A stretch of DNA of 10,786 nucleotides, from positions 1-10,786 of the forward strand of contig DATDCV010000117.1 in the NCBI GenBank assembly GCA_036524155.1. Reading direction: 5' to 3'. This DNA comes from DATDCV01 sp036524155. Lineage in GTDB: Bacteria > Verrucomicrobiota > Verrucomicrobiia > Limisphaerales > UBA8199. The notes beneath the pieces were generated by a model. The model ran no database searches and was not told where the DNA came from. It saw nothing but the letters and a program-made list of their open reading frames with translations. The first letter of the stretch is position 1; every line of letters begins with the position of its first letter. This document shows, in pieces, positions 1 through 7,901 of this stretch. Position numbers and translations under genes: made by a program.

Positions 1-23
1 GTAAGCGTCACGCCAAGCACCTC
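1..23. repeat. IS66 left terminal inverted repeat
   Basis: Starts GTAAGCGTCA and matches the reverse complement of the right end at 21 of 23 bases, with mismatches at positions 11 and 22 of the repeat. The similarity does not continue inward of this point. Confidence 0.93.
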
Positions 24-60
24 TAGTTAAGCCTCTCAGCGGTGTCGTAGCATATACGCT

Positions 61-471
61 ATGACGACTCTGACTTCTGAGAACGGGGCGATTCTTAAAG
101 TGGATGCCAAGGGCCGTGTGCAAACGCCGCCCGAGCGTCGCGAGCAACTTCTCGACGAATTTGAAAAGAGCGGACTCAGTGGCGCGAAATTCGCCGCTCT
201 TTCCGGTATCAAGTATCAGACGTTCGCTGCCTGGGCAACACGTCGAAGGCAACAACGGGGGCTGCCTCTGCCCACTCCGAGCAAAAAGACTGACCCGGTG
301 TGCTGGCTCGAAGCGGTGGTCAGCGAAGCCGCTACCACACCGGCCAATGCTCTGGGCCCGGTGAAGGTGGGGTTGGGCACTGGCGCCTGGGTCGAGTTCA
401 GCCAACTCAGCCAGGTCAACCTGGTGGCCGCGCTGATTCGAGCTCTGCAAAAGTCTTCCACCTCATGCTGA
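61..471 (+). CDS. tnpA: IS66 accessory protein TnpA (helix-turn-helix)
   Basis: First gene of the IS66 element, 136 residues, the usual size for IS66 OrfA. Residues about 30-62 form a helix-turn-helix-like segment (FEKSGLSGAKFAALSGIKY followed by a TFAAWATRRR helix), as in other IS66 TnpA proteins, where it probably binds DNA. The C-terminal part, with a GAWVEFSQLSQVNLVAALI-type stretch, matches the family's usual ending. The ATG at 61 lies close to the left IS end and has no clear Shine-Dalgarno sequence. The stop overlaps the tnpB start by 7 bases, which suggests translational coupling. Its exact role in transposition is not well defined. Confidence 0.88.
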   Translation: MTTLTSENGAILKVDAKGRVQTPPERREQLLDEFEKSGLSGAKFAALSGIKYQTFAAWATRRRQQRGLPLPTPSKKTDPVCWLEAVVSEAATTPANALGPVKVGLGTGAWVEFSQLSQVNLVAALIRALQKSSTSC

Positions 472-821
472 GCTTTTCGGGTAGCCTTAAAGTGTTTGTC
501 GCCGTGGAAGCCTGTGACATGCGCAAGGGTTTCAATGGCCTGCACGCGCTGGCTTCCGAGCGACTCGGCGAGGACCCGCGTCAGGGGGCGCTGTTTGTGT
601 TCAGCAATCGCCGGCACACACGGATCAAGATTTTGTACTGGGACGGAAGCGGTTTGTGGGTACTGAGCAAGCGCTTGGAGAAAGGAACCTTTTCTTGGCC
701 TAAGACGATCGAGCCTGGAACCACCAAACTGTGTCTGCGCGCCGAAGCCTTGGCGATGCTGACCGATGGTGTGGATTTGCGCGGCGCCAAACTGCGTCCG
801 TGGTACGAACGAGAGGAGTGA
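465..821 (+). CDS. tnpB: IS66 accessory protein TnpB
   Basis: A 118-residue protein with the IS66 TnpB (Orf2) signature: DMRKGFNGL at residues 18-26, then GALFVFSNRR and RIKILYWDGSGLW at 41-65, and a C-terminal segment ending in KLRPWYEREE. TnpB is required for IS66 transposition in studied members, but its biochemical role is unknown. The ATG at 465 is chosen because it overlaps the tnpA stop by 7 bases and gives the standard TnpB N-terminus (MLSFSGSLKVFVAVEACDMR). An earlier in-frame ATG at 300 would add an unrelated tail read out of frame from tnpA. A 72-bp A-rich spacer separates it from tnpC. Confidence 0.93.
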   Translation: MLSFSGSLKVFVAVEACDMRKGFNGLHALASERLGEDPRQGALFVFSNRRHTRIKILYWDGSGLWVLSKRLEKGTFSWPKTIEPGTTKLCLRAEALAMLTDGVDLRGAKLRPWYEREE

Positions 822-893
822 AAAGGACAGCGGAAAAATATTTGAAAAAAGGTTGAACATTTTTGCGCGACCGAGGATCGGATCACGCAACGA

Positions 894-2408
894 ATGACAG
901 CGCGCGAAGCTCAACTGGAAAAGCAACTGGCGGAATGTCAGGAAGCTTTAGCGGTGGCTTTGCGCGAGAACCAACTGCTGCGGCAAAAGGTCGATCTGCT
1001 GGTGAAGCGAATTTTTGGTTCGAGCAGCGAGAAGCTCGACTCCGCTCAACTGGAGCTGCTGCAACTCTCCGAGCATGCCGCGGCGCCGCAACCGCCGCCC
1101 ACGCCGCAGGTGAAGACGGAGCGCGCACCACGCGTGCGCCAGCCCAAGGCGCCGCGGCTGCCGGACAACCTGCCGGTGGTCGAGGAGGTCATTGATCCGG
1201 AGCCGGTCAAAGCGCAGCCCGAAAACTGGCGCCAGATTGGCCAGGAAGTGACCGAGCAATTGGACTACGAACCTGGCAGATTTTTGAAGCGGCGGACCGT
1301 GCGCCGCACCTACGTGCATCGCACCGAGCAGGACAGCGCTCCGGTGACGGCGCCTTTGCCGCCCTGCTTACAGGAGCGTGGGTTGGCAGCTCCGGGCCTT
1401 TTGGCGCACGTGCTGGTGAGCAAATACTGCGACCATCTGCCACTCTATCGGCAAGAGCAAATTTTTGTGCAACGACACGGCGTGAACCTGCCGCGCCAAA
1501 CCTTGGCACGCTGGGTGGAGTTGGCCGCCGACTGGCTCACCCCGATCTACGACCAAATCCGCACGGGGGTCCTGGCCGGGGGCTACGTGCAGATCGACGA
1601 AACGCCGATCGAGTACTTAGAGCCGGGTTTCGGCAAGACCAAGCAGGGTTACCTCTGGACTCTCTGCCGTCCAAGAGAGGACGTGTTCTATTGGTGGAAT
1701 ACCAGCCGGGCTGCTGCCTGTTTGGACGAGTTTGTCCCGAAGGACTTCAAGGGCACGGTGCAGTGTGACGGCTACGCGGCTTACCCGTGTTTTGCCAACG
1801 GTCGCCATGGCGCCATTATCCTGGCCGGGTGCTGGGCTCACGCTCGACGCGCGTTCTACGAAGCGCGCGCAGAATCCCCCAAGATTAGCGGCTGGTTCCT
1901 ACGCCAGATACAAAACCTCTACCGTGTTGAATCGGTTCTGCGGGAGAAGAAGGCTGGCCCCGCTTTGCGCGAGGCGGTGCGTGCGCATCAAAGCCGCCCG
2001 ATTGTGGAGCGGATCGGACGGGCACTGTCTCGGTTCAAAACCAAGGCGCGTTTCCTGCCCAAGAGCCTCCTGGGCCAAGCCATCGACTTCGCCTTGGGAC
2101 AATGGTCCGCGCTCCAGGTGTACCTGGGCGATGGTCGCGTGGAGATCGACAACAATCTGGTCGAGAACGCCATTCGCCCCACCGCGCTCGGGAAGAAGAA
2201 CTGGTTATTCGTGGGCGAAGCCGGAGCCGGTCAACGGGGCGCAATTATCTACACCCTTATCGAGTGCTGTCGTCGTCGCGGTCTGGATCCCTATACCTAT
2301 CTGCGCGATGTCCTCACACGTTTGCCTTACATGACCAACCGGCAGATCCCGGAAGTCATGCCTCAAGCCTGGGCCAAGGCACGTCGGAGACTCCAACGCG
2401 CAGCATAA
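894..2408 (+). CDS. tnpC: IS66 transposase TnpC (DDE)
   Basis: A 504-residue transposase, full length for IS66. The N-terminus (1-60) is a coiled-coil-like leucine/glutamine-rich segment followed by the family motif RIFGSSSEKLD (39-49). A proline-rich linker covers about 63-110. The central transposase domain (about 160-450) has D235 in QIDETPIEY, D292 in QCDGYAAY, the GCWAHARRAF block (312-321), and E424 in DNNLVENAIRP. These give a complete DDE triad. The C-terminus ends in the usual IS66 tail (LPYMTNRQIPEVMPQAW and following). The ATG at 894 has no strong Shine-Dalgarno. There is no frameshift or internal stop, so the protein should be active. Confidence 0.97.
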   Translation: MTAREAQLEKQLAECQEALAVALRENQLLRQKVDLLVKRIFGSSSEKLDSAQLELLQLSEHAAAPQPPPTPQVKTERAPRVRQPKAPRLPDNLPVVEEVIDPEPVKAQPENWRQIGQEVTEQLDYEPGRFLKRRTVRRTYVHRTEQDSAPVTAPLPPCLQERGLAAPGLLAHVLVSKYCDHLPLYRQEQIFVQRHGVNLPRQTLARWVELAADWLTPIYDQIRTGVLAGGYVQIDETPIEYLEPGFGKTKQGYLWTLCRPREDVFYWWNTSRAAACLDEFVPKDFKGTVQCDGYAAYPCFANGRHGAIILAGCWAHARRAFYEARAESPKISGWFLRQIQNLYRVESVLREKKAGPALREAVRAHQSRPIVERIGRALSRFKTKARFLPKSLLGQAIDFALGQWSALQVYLGDGRVEIDNNLVENAIRPTALGKKNWLFVGEAGAGQRGAIIYTLIECCRRRGLDPYTYLRDVLTRLPYMTNRQIPEVMPQAWAKARRRLQRAA

Positions 2409-2473
2409 ACGTCAGAGGCTATATGCTCTGATGTCTCCGCTTACTCTGACCACCCTCCTTCTGAAAGCGTCAA

Positions 2474-2496
2474 GTGGTGCTTGGCATGACGCTTAC
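2474..2496. repeat. IS66 right terminal inverted repeat
   Basis: Ends TGACGCTTAC and is the inverted partner of bases 1-23 (21 of 23 matched). It contains an ATG at 2486 that reads in frame into the adjacent terS relic. Confidence 0.93.
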
Positions 2497-2773
2497 CCAA
2501 AACCCGCCCTCTGGCCCGGTTGAGCCCCACCTCGCCACCCAGCAGGCCTCACCGCCCACCGCCCAGCTCCCCAACGAGCCTTCCGACGCCCACCAGGCCT
2601 TCCTGCTCTTTACCAGGACCCGCAGCATCCGTGCGGTCGCCAGGACCCTTAGCCTTGGTCGCGACAAAGTCGCCGGCTGGTCTCAGAAATACCGTTGGCG
2701 CGGCAGGCTCGCCGCCCTTCACGCCTCCAGGAGCCCTGGCCTCATCAATTATCAATCCCCTTATATGGAATGA
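2497..2773 (+). pseudogene. Truncated terminase small-subunit relic (terS N-terminus)
   Basis: Translation shows PNEPSDAHQAFLLFTRTRSI and then the AVARTLSLGRDKVAGWSQKY helix-turn-helix, nearly identical to residues 11-58 of the intact terS at 8171. Homology stops after the RWRGRLAA motif (about base 2725). The frame then runs 16 codons through unrelated sequence to a stop at 2773. The 5' end has been replaced by the IS66 right end, so whether the original start survives elsewhere is unknown. The upstream stretch (2497-2571) is proline-rich and longer than in the intact copy. If expressed from the IS-borne ATG at 2486 it would give a 95-residue HTH-only protein. It is almost certainly non-functional for packaging. 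Confidence 0.8.
2572..2725 (+). repeat. Direct repeat, left copy (terS 5' segment)
   Basis: This 154-bp segment aligns without gaps to 8200-8353, with about 13 mismatches (about 92% identity by eye), several of them at third codon positions. The two copies lie in the same orientation, 5628 bp apart, and bracket the ATPase operon and the methyltransferase gene. Confidence 0.9.
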
Positions 2774-2777
2774 TACT
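2749..2777 (+). promoter_or_regulatory. Candidate sigma70-type promoter for the ATPase operon
   Basis: TTATCA (2749-2754) and GATACT (2772-2777) each match the consensus at 4 of 6 positions and are separated by 17 bp. They lie in a short AT-rich patch inside GC-rich DNA, just after terS homology ends and about 175 bp upstream of the first gene of the operon. This is pattern matching only, and the host's promoter consensus is unknown. Confidence 0.25.
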
Positions 2778-2952
2778 TGATAAGGCACCATGGCAGCCTG
2801 CGAAGGGCCAACCTCGCTGGCGTTCCGTTGGCCCCTCCCCTCGCACTGCCTCCGCTACCTCCTCGCCACCAAGCCCCGGACGGTCACCCAACGCAAGCTC
2901 AGCGGTCTTTAGCTTCCCAGACAAATCACACCATTACAAACCGGGGGTACTA

Positions 2953-4116
2953 ATGGAATCGACAATCGGAACGGTGTTTGACACCCTCATGGCCGTGAAG
3001 AAAGCTGGCAATCACGCCAGGCGCCTTTGGCGTCAGCGCTGGCTCCTAAGCCGGGACAGGCGGGACTTTCTTCGCCGGAGCCGCAAGCGCCGCGCCGGCC
3101 CCGGAGGATTAGACCCCTCGAGATGGGTAGCGCTGAACAGCCATACGAAGGGAAGCGTGCGCGTTACCAGTGACCGAAAGCTGGTTTTGGACCTTCCAGA
3201 GCGACTGAATTTTGATGCTGACTATGAGGCCACCGCCAGCCACTTCCAGATGTTGCGCCACGCGGTTCGGGGCTCGGGGAAGGTCAGCGAGCTGCGTTTC
3301 AACGACATCAAATACATCTCACCGTCCGCAGCACTGGTGCTGGCGAGCGAGGTTGACCGATGGAACCAACGGGAGGCACGCCAGTTGAGAGCCGACATAG
3401 AGTCCTGGGACAAGAATATCGAGCGCCTTCTTTGCCAGATGGGTTATTTCGAGCTCCTCGGAATTCCCTGCCCAGCGGACATCGGCAAACCAGCGAGGGT
3501 AACTTTTCTTCGGTTCAAGCGCGGAACGGTTGGAGCCAAGGATCTGGGAAAGCTGGCCCAGCAGTTGCGCGTGGAGATCGAAGCCCTGCTGGGTTTCCCC
3601 ATAAAAAAACACTTTCTATTTGAAGGGCTCTCAGAAGCGATTACGAATGTCTCACAGCACGCCTATCCCGACACAGAGGGCTACTGTCTGAAGCAATGGT
3701 GGCTTTCGGCATCGTACGACAGCGGGGCGGGCGAGCTGTGCGTGATGTTTTATGACCAGGGGGCCGGAATCCCAGGGACGCTCCCGAAATGGAAATTATT
3801 CGAAAGGGTGAAAGACATGTTTGGCACCTGGGGCGACTCGCAGAAAATCGAGGCGGCGATGGAGGTCGGAAGAAGCTCCTCGCGACTCAAGGAGCGCGGC
3901 AAGGGTCTGCAAAACCTGCTTGAATTCGCGCGAGCTCACCGGGAGGGGCGCCTTTCGATTTACAGCTCACGGGGAATGTATAGAATGACATCCAAGCGCA
4001 ACGGCGAAGAAACTGGCCCTCTCACGACCACTCAGCGGCAGGACTTCGAGAATTCGGTCGGGGGCACGCTGATCGAATGGTCGGTGAAACTGGCATCTGC
4101 AGATGAAAACGATTAA
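2953..4116 (+). CDS. GHKL-type ATPase with N-terminal STAS-like region
   Basis: A 387-residue protein. An Arg/Lys-rich N-terminus (about 22-50) leads into a STAS-like alpha/beta region (about 68-165; LVLDLPERLNFDADYE and the ISPSAALVLASEV helix). A histidine-kinase/anti-sigma-type ATPase fold follows: N-box E224-x7-N232-x3-H236 (EGLSEAITNVSQHAYP), G1 box DQGAGIP (268-274), G2-like RGKGLQNL (315-322), and the closing GGTLIEW (370-376). There is no H-box, so it is not a classical sensor kinase. The ATG at 2953 is preferred over an in-frame ATG at 2695, because GGGGG lies 5 bases upstream and the earlier start would read through the terS relic. The gene overlaps the DUF4325 gene by 14 bases. STAS/GHKL pairing recalls partner-switching regulators such as RsbW/RsbV. 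Which process it controls is not known; a defence role is only suggested by context. Confidence 0.82.
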   Translation: MESTIGTVFDTLMAVKKAGNHARRLWRQRWLLSRDRRDFLRRSRKRRAGPGGLDPSRWVALNSHTKGSVRVTSDRKLVLDLPERLNFDADYEATASHFQMLRHAVRGSGKVSELRFNDIKYISPSAALVLASEVDRWNQREARQLRADIESWDKNIERLLCQMGYFELLGIPCPADIGKPARVTFLRFKRGTVGAKDLGKLAQQLRVEIEALLGFPIKKHFLFEGLSEAITNVSQHAYPDTEGYCLKQWWLSASYDSGAGELCVMFYDQGAGIPGTLPKWKLFERVKDMFGTWGDSQKIEAAMEVGRSSSRLKERGKGLQNLLEFARAHREGRLSIYSSRGMYRMTSKRNGEETGPLTTTQRQDFENSVGGTLIEWSVKLASADEND

Positions 4117-4435
4117 AATTGCGACAGACTATTCCAACACCCCCCTTGGGCGTTATCTAGAGGATAGCGAATTTAACGGGACCCGCTTCCGCGAGGAATT
4201 TCTCAAGCCAGCCCTCGAAAAAGAGGGTGAGGTAGAGGTCGATATCGATGGCGTCGAGGGCTACGGATCCTCCTTCCTCGACGAGGCCTTCGGGGGCCTT
4301 GTACGGAAGGGCTACTTCAAGGCTGCGGAGCTTCACAGGAAGTTAGTCATCCGCAACGCGGACCCCGACCTTGCACTCTACCGAGACCTCATCTGGAAAT
4401 ACATCCGTCAGGCCGAGGCCAGAAAGGCGCCATGA
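4103..4435 (+). CDS. STAS-like DUF4325 protein
   Basis: A 110-residue soluble protein that matches the DUF4325 (STAS-like) pattern: N-terminal IKIATDYSNTPLGRY, an FNGTRFREEFLKPAL helix (24-38), the VEVDIDGVEGYGSSF strand/turn (44-58), and LDEAFGGLVRKGY (59-71). GYGSSF-x-DEAFGGLVR is the strongest family signature. The family often neighbours GHKL ATPases, as here. Its ATG lies inside the end of the ATPase gene (14-base overlap), and its TGA overlaps the next gene's ATG as ATGA. All three genes are therefore probably co-translated. By analogy with STAS anti-anti-sigma proteins it may bind the ATPase; this is inference. No catalytic residues are evident. Confidence 0.85.
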   Translation: MKTIKIATDYSNTPLGRYLEDSEFNGTRFREEFLKPALEKEGEVEVDIDGVEGYGSSFLDEAFGGLVRKGYFKAAELHRKLVIRNADPDLALYRDLIWKYIRQAEARKAP

Positions 4436-4839
4436 ACACCCTAACGTGCGTCCTCTCGGGAACGCTGGATTTCCTGTATTACATAGCGCCCCAGGTCCTC
4501 GCGGTGATTCTCGGCGGTTTGATTTTCCAACGATACTGGGTGGCCCGCACAAATGAGTCAGCGCTAATCGACCACCTTGCCAAAGAACTGGATGAACTGC
4601 GCAACGACTGCCTCCAGTATTGGAACCTGGACCTGAAAACAAAAGAGAACCGGCCCAGCGGCCGGATTTTGGAGCAGAAGATTAAGGGCGGCATCCGAAA
4701 TCTGAATTCTGACCTAAGGAAATATTCGGAACGGTACTGCAAGAAAGCCAAGTTTGATCCGCTGATGGTGGAGGTGACGGACGCGTGCACCGGCGGCACC
4801 TTCGAAGGCGCGAACAGGGCGCCCGACCCCGGAAGATAG
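4432..4839 (+). CDS. Small single-pass membrane protein of the ATPase/STAS operon
   Basis: A 135-residue protein with one hydrophobic segment near the N-terminus (about 13-34, FLYYIAPQVLAVILGGLIF). A charged, mainly helical cytoplasmic part follows (about 44-106; LIDHLAKELDELRNDC, NLNSDLRKYSERYCKKAK), ending in GGTFEGANRAPDPGR. AAAGG precedes the ATG by 4 bases, and the ATGA overlap with DUF4325 indicates coupling. The family is not one I can name. A membrane protein as last gene of an ATPase/STAS operon could be an output or effector component, but this is speculation. The reading frame stops at a TAG (4837-4839) yet stays open for 19 more sense codons to TAA at 4897-4899, so the C-terminus may be prematurely cut. 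Confidence 0.7.
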   Translation: MNTLTCVLSGTLDFLYYIAPQVLAVILGGLIFQRYWVARTNESALIDHLAKELDELRNDCLQYWNLDLKTKENRPSGRILEQKIKGGIRNLNSDLRKYSERYCKKAKFDPLMVEVTDACTGGTFEGANRAPDPGR

Positions 4840-4978
4840 CTGATGGTAGTGAACACAATCCACCACGTCAGGTGGGAGCTCATAAAGCGGAACCTCTAAA
4901 TAGCCAGAAGTTCAGCTGGCGCGCAGGACCAGTTGGACAGCGCATCCAGCCCCAATTCCCGGACAAGGCGGATCGTTC

Positions 4979-7228
4979 TTACGCCCCGCTGCCCAACCGC
5001 TCGCGATAGCTCTGTAAATCCGCCTCTGTCACCTCTTTGGGAGGAACGAGCAGATAATGCTTCTCCGAACATATGGTTGCGCCGTTCCCGCCGGTTTCAA
5101 ACTCGAAAAGTGCGATCACTCCGCCCTCCATGAACTGCGCGGCTATCGGTCGGCAAACCAGCAGCGGGAACTTTGTGGCGCACACAGCGAAATCTTGCTC
5201 GATCTGCACAATGTTGAGCTTGTCTTTGCCGCCCTTGGCCTGAATCGGGAACGCATAATGCGCTCCCTTCTTGTCCACTCCTACATAAATTTCGTCGGTC
5301 TCGACTTGGCCCATGTCAGGCACTGTTGTACGAAGATGGTTCTGCAGCGAGTAACATGTAACCCCAGTGAAAATGTCCACCAACCGGTTGTACCTCAGCT
5401 TGGCGAGCAGCGCTTGCTCATCGTTAAAAGCATACTTCGCCACGATTCCCGGCGTGGCATCGGGAACTTTGGTTACCGCCATGTGCTCATTGGGAACAAT
5501 TGGAGTGTTTTTCACGAGAGCGAAACTGTATTTGCTGCGGCCAGTCGGGCGAATCACCCAGATCTCCTGTTCGCTGGCGAGCGAGGTAATCGACTTCGGA
5601 AGGATTGCTCGGTAACGGAAACTGTAAACCAAGTCCCCCAGGTTCTTCGGCAGCTTGACTTTGAGTTTGGCCGCGAAGGTTTCCATCTCCTGCCGCTCGA
5701 ACGGGACCTCGCGCATCCCCTCCCTGTACCTTGAGAAAAAGATCTTCTCGATGATGGCCGAGTAGCGGTTGAGCTTTGTCCTTGATTGCTTCGCGGTTTC
5801 TTCTTTCATGGCGGTTTTCCATGGCTTGTCGTTGATGACCAGGCCTGCATCCGGCTGTTCGGGCCAGCCGTTGACCTTTACCGGACCGGGCCATCGCAGA
5901 ATCACGACCTCCTCGCGTAGTTGTTCCCGCGTGGCGGTCGCGAGTCGTGTTCTGAACAGATCTATGTTCACCACTTCGTATCCGACGGACTTGGCCAGGT
6001 CTGCAAGCAGTTGACCCGTGCGGATCATCACGCGCAGGTAGGATGCTTGGTCGCCGACCACGTAGGCCAACTGCGCGCCAGGACGAAGAAGCGGTCGAAT
6101 GTCCATCAGGTGGCGCAGCATCCCGCCGAAATAAAGCTTTGTGACCCGGGCGTAAAGGCGCTCAAAACCCGACGTCTTCCCGAGCTCTATGCGTCGGTTC
6201 TCGATAGCTTCGGCGATCCGCTGAATCTCGTCATGGTTTTCGACCAACCGGTCGTCGGTATCGCTCTTGTAAACACTGCGCGTATTCGAGCGAACAAGGC
6301 TTTGCTTGAGTTGGCGCAGGTCGTCTTTGCTCTTGATGAACCCCAAAAGTACCGACTCAAGGCGCGTCGTCCGCGTGTAGTCCTTCTCGTTGGGGTAGGG
6401 CGGCGAGGTAATCACCGCATCGATCGAAACGGGCTGTATGAGGGCAGCCAATTCCCGGGCGTCTGCCCGATGCACCGCCGACGGCGTGGCGGCTTCTCCG
6501 CGTAGGTGTTCCAGGTCACCCGTGATAGCTCTTACGGTGCGCAGCCATGGACCAACCACAGCAGCGTCCGGCTTCGCAGCACCAACACCAATTTCGGGTC
6601 CAAAATGCAGGTTGCTGATGTCATTAACCAGGGTAGAAGCCACGGCAAGGCGTTCGTGCGCGTCGAAAGCCGCATCCCTGCACTCTTCCAGCGACTCCAA
6701 CAGCAAGAGAGCCTTGTGGAGCGGCAGTGGGCTGATTGAATCTGTCAGGAGCAGCTTCAGAAGCTCGGGACTCAGCGTTTTCAAATTTGCTGGTTCCCGA
6801 CGATTCGCATCAAAGAGAGGCAGCCCGCCCTCATCCGCAAGCCCCTGTTGGTCGAACTTCTCCAGCGTAAGGTTTGCCACTCGAGTGGCATGCTTCAGCA
6901 GCGCCTGAGGGTCAACTTCCCAGCTAACCTTGGTCCTGCTTGCGAATGCCGCCATGGGGTTAGGCTCCACCCCGCAACTCGAAATCCCCAGCTTCTTGCA
7001 CTCAACCAGCGTCGTGCCCGTGCCGCAAAAAGGATCCAAAACCGTGTGGCCAGCACAGAGGCCGAACTTGGCCACGTACGCCCTCACAAGATGGGCCGGG
7101 AAGGACAGGACGAATCGGTACCAGTCATGAGCGGCGCGATCCTCCAGACGAAGCTTGTTGTCTTCGCGTGGTATCTCCGCGGTCACGCCGTTACGCTGCT
7201 GCACACCCAGCTCGACCAAATCCATCAT
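4979..7228 (-). CDS. DNA methyltransferase fused to PD-(D/E)XK-like nuclease domain
   Basis: A 749-residue protein that looks like a single-chain restriction-modification enzyme. The N-terminal half is an N4-cytosine/N6-adenine methyltransferase: motif I DPFCGTG (65-71), GVEPNPMAAF (86-95, SAM-pocket motif II), and catalytic TSPPY (274-278) followed by PNEKDYTR. About 180 residues, largely helical, separate motif II from motif IV and may hold a target-recognition part. From about 487 a second module starts (YSAIIEKIFFSRYREG, then PKNLGDLVYSFRYR). Its C-terminus has VETDEIYV (642-649) and FPIQAKGGKD (660-669), which resemble the acidic and ExK-type strands of PD-(D/E)XK nucleases, with Q663 replacing Glu. 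The ATG at 7228 is preceded by GGTGG. The gene converges on the membrane-protein gene. No separate restriction or specificity gene is visible. The methylated site is unknown. Confidence 0.85.
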   Translation of the reverse strand: MMDLVELGVQQRNGVTAEIPREDNKLRLEDRAAHDWYRFVLSFPAHLVRAYVAKFGLCAGHTVLDPFCGTGTTLVECKKLGISSCGVEPNPMAAFASRTKVSWEVDPQALLKHATRVANLTLEKFDQQGLADEGGLPLFDANRREPANLKTLSPELLKLLLTDSISPLPLHKALLLLESLEECRDAAFDAHERLAVASTLVNDISNLHFGPEIGVGAAKPDAAVVGPWLRTVRAITGDLEHLRGEAATPSAVHRADARELAALIQPVSIDAVITSPPYPNEKDYTRTTRLESVLLGFIKSKDDLRQLKQSLVRSNTRSVYKSDTDDRLVENHDEIQRIAEAIENRRIELGKTSGFERLYARVTKLYFGGMLRHLMDIRPLLRPGAQLAYVVGDQASYLRVMIRTGQLLADLAKSVGYEVVNIDLFRTRLATATREQLREEVVILRWPGPVKVNGWPEQPDAGLVINDKPWKTAMKEETAKQSRTKLNRYSAIIEKIFFSRYREGMREVPFERQEMETFAAKLKVKLPKNLGDLVYSFRYRAILPKSITSLASEQEIWVIRPTGRSKYSFALVKNTPIVPNEHMAVTKVPDATPGIVAKYAFNDEQALLAKLRYNRLVDIFTGVTCYSLQNHLRTTVPDMGQVETDEIYVGVDKKGAHYAFPIQAKGGKDKLNIVQIEQDFAVCATKFPLLVCRPIAAQFMEGGVIALFEFETGGNGATICSEKHYLLVPPKEVTEADLQSYRERLGSGA

Positions 7229-7901
7229 TGGCGATCCACCATAGAGGAACGAGGCAGTCCATGCCAGCTATTTGAAGCAAACCGCGACCTTTGCCAGAAG
7301 GCATCAAGAAGATCGACAGAAAAATAGTTGCAGTGCTATCCAGCGGGACGCGTAGGCGTGCAGTCGGGTGCGACTCCGCGATGATTTGGAGGAAGCTGAG
7401 CCAAAAGGGGGGGATAACGTGCGACGATGGCACGTAACTCGACTCATCCTGAATATGACGTGGGCGGGCTTTGTCGGTCGCGCCCGCCCGGCCCCGGCGC
7501 AAGTCGTCAGAGGATTTGTTCAGGAAAAGTGGCGGCGCCTGACGGTGCGTGGCCTGCGGAGGCGCAGGGTCATGCCGCGGGGGTTCTCGCCTGTCTCGGC
7601 GGTTTTCATGAAGTGGAGCGCAGTGGAGTCGGAGGGAGGCATCGCGCTCGGCGCTTAGGGGCCCCGGCCGTCCACGCCCCCGCTCATTAGCCCTCAACCC
7701 TCAACCACCAACCAACCCGCTGTGAATAACTTCCCCAAAAACTCTTTGCGTATAGCCCCATAGTTCTCCTACTGGCTCTGCTAAACCGCCACCGTGCAGC
7801 ACGCAGCGTCTGAAACCGGGTCAGCCAGGGAGCAGGCGTCGCCGGGCCAATTTATTTTCGCCCCACTTCTGTACATCTGTAAAGGTCCCGTCCCACCCCG
7901 T

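Larger units (their letters stand above)
1..2496 (+). mobile_element. Complete IS66-family insertion sequence
   Basis: The element carries the three-gene set typical of IS66 (tnpA, tnpB, tnpC, all on the + strand). It is bounded by inverted ends that begin GTAAGCGTCA on the left and finish TGACGCTTAC on the right. The left and reversed right ends match at 21 of 23 positions. All three reading frames are intact, so the copy may still be mobile. The left end coincides with the first base of the window. IS66 elements normally make an 8-bp target duplication. The right flank is CCAAAACC (2497-2504), so the same 8 bp should lie just left of the window; this cannot be seen here. The right end abuts a truncated terS gene, so the element inserted into or directly upstream of it. 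Confidence 0.95.

Noticed and set aside
2789..2914. Short frame of about 41 codons between the terS relic and the ATPase gene
   Set aside because: No recognisable family, no ribosome site and too short to support. It may be a relic, but nothing in it can be named.
2695..2952. N-terminal extension of the ATPase gene to an ATG at 2695
   Set aside because: The first codons lie out of frame in the terS relic, and the extension is Pro/Ser/Arg-rich. The ATG at 2953 has a GGGGG ribosome site.
7462..7489. GGGCGGGC/GCCCGCCC inverted pair as a terminator
   Set aside because: The loop is 12 bases, no T-run follows on either strand, and such G/C pairs are frequent in this composition.
7191..7697. 168-residue open frame on the - strand upstream of, and overlapping, the methyltransferase start
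   Set aside because: The translation is Arg/Pro-rich with no domain, overlaps a well-supported gene in another frame and has no ribosome site. GC-rich DNA gives such frames by chance.
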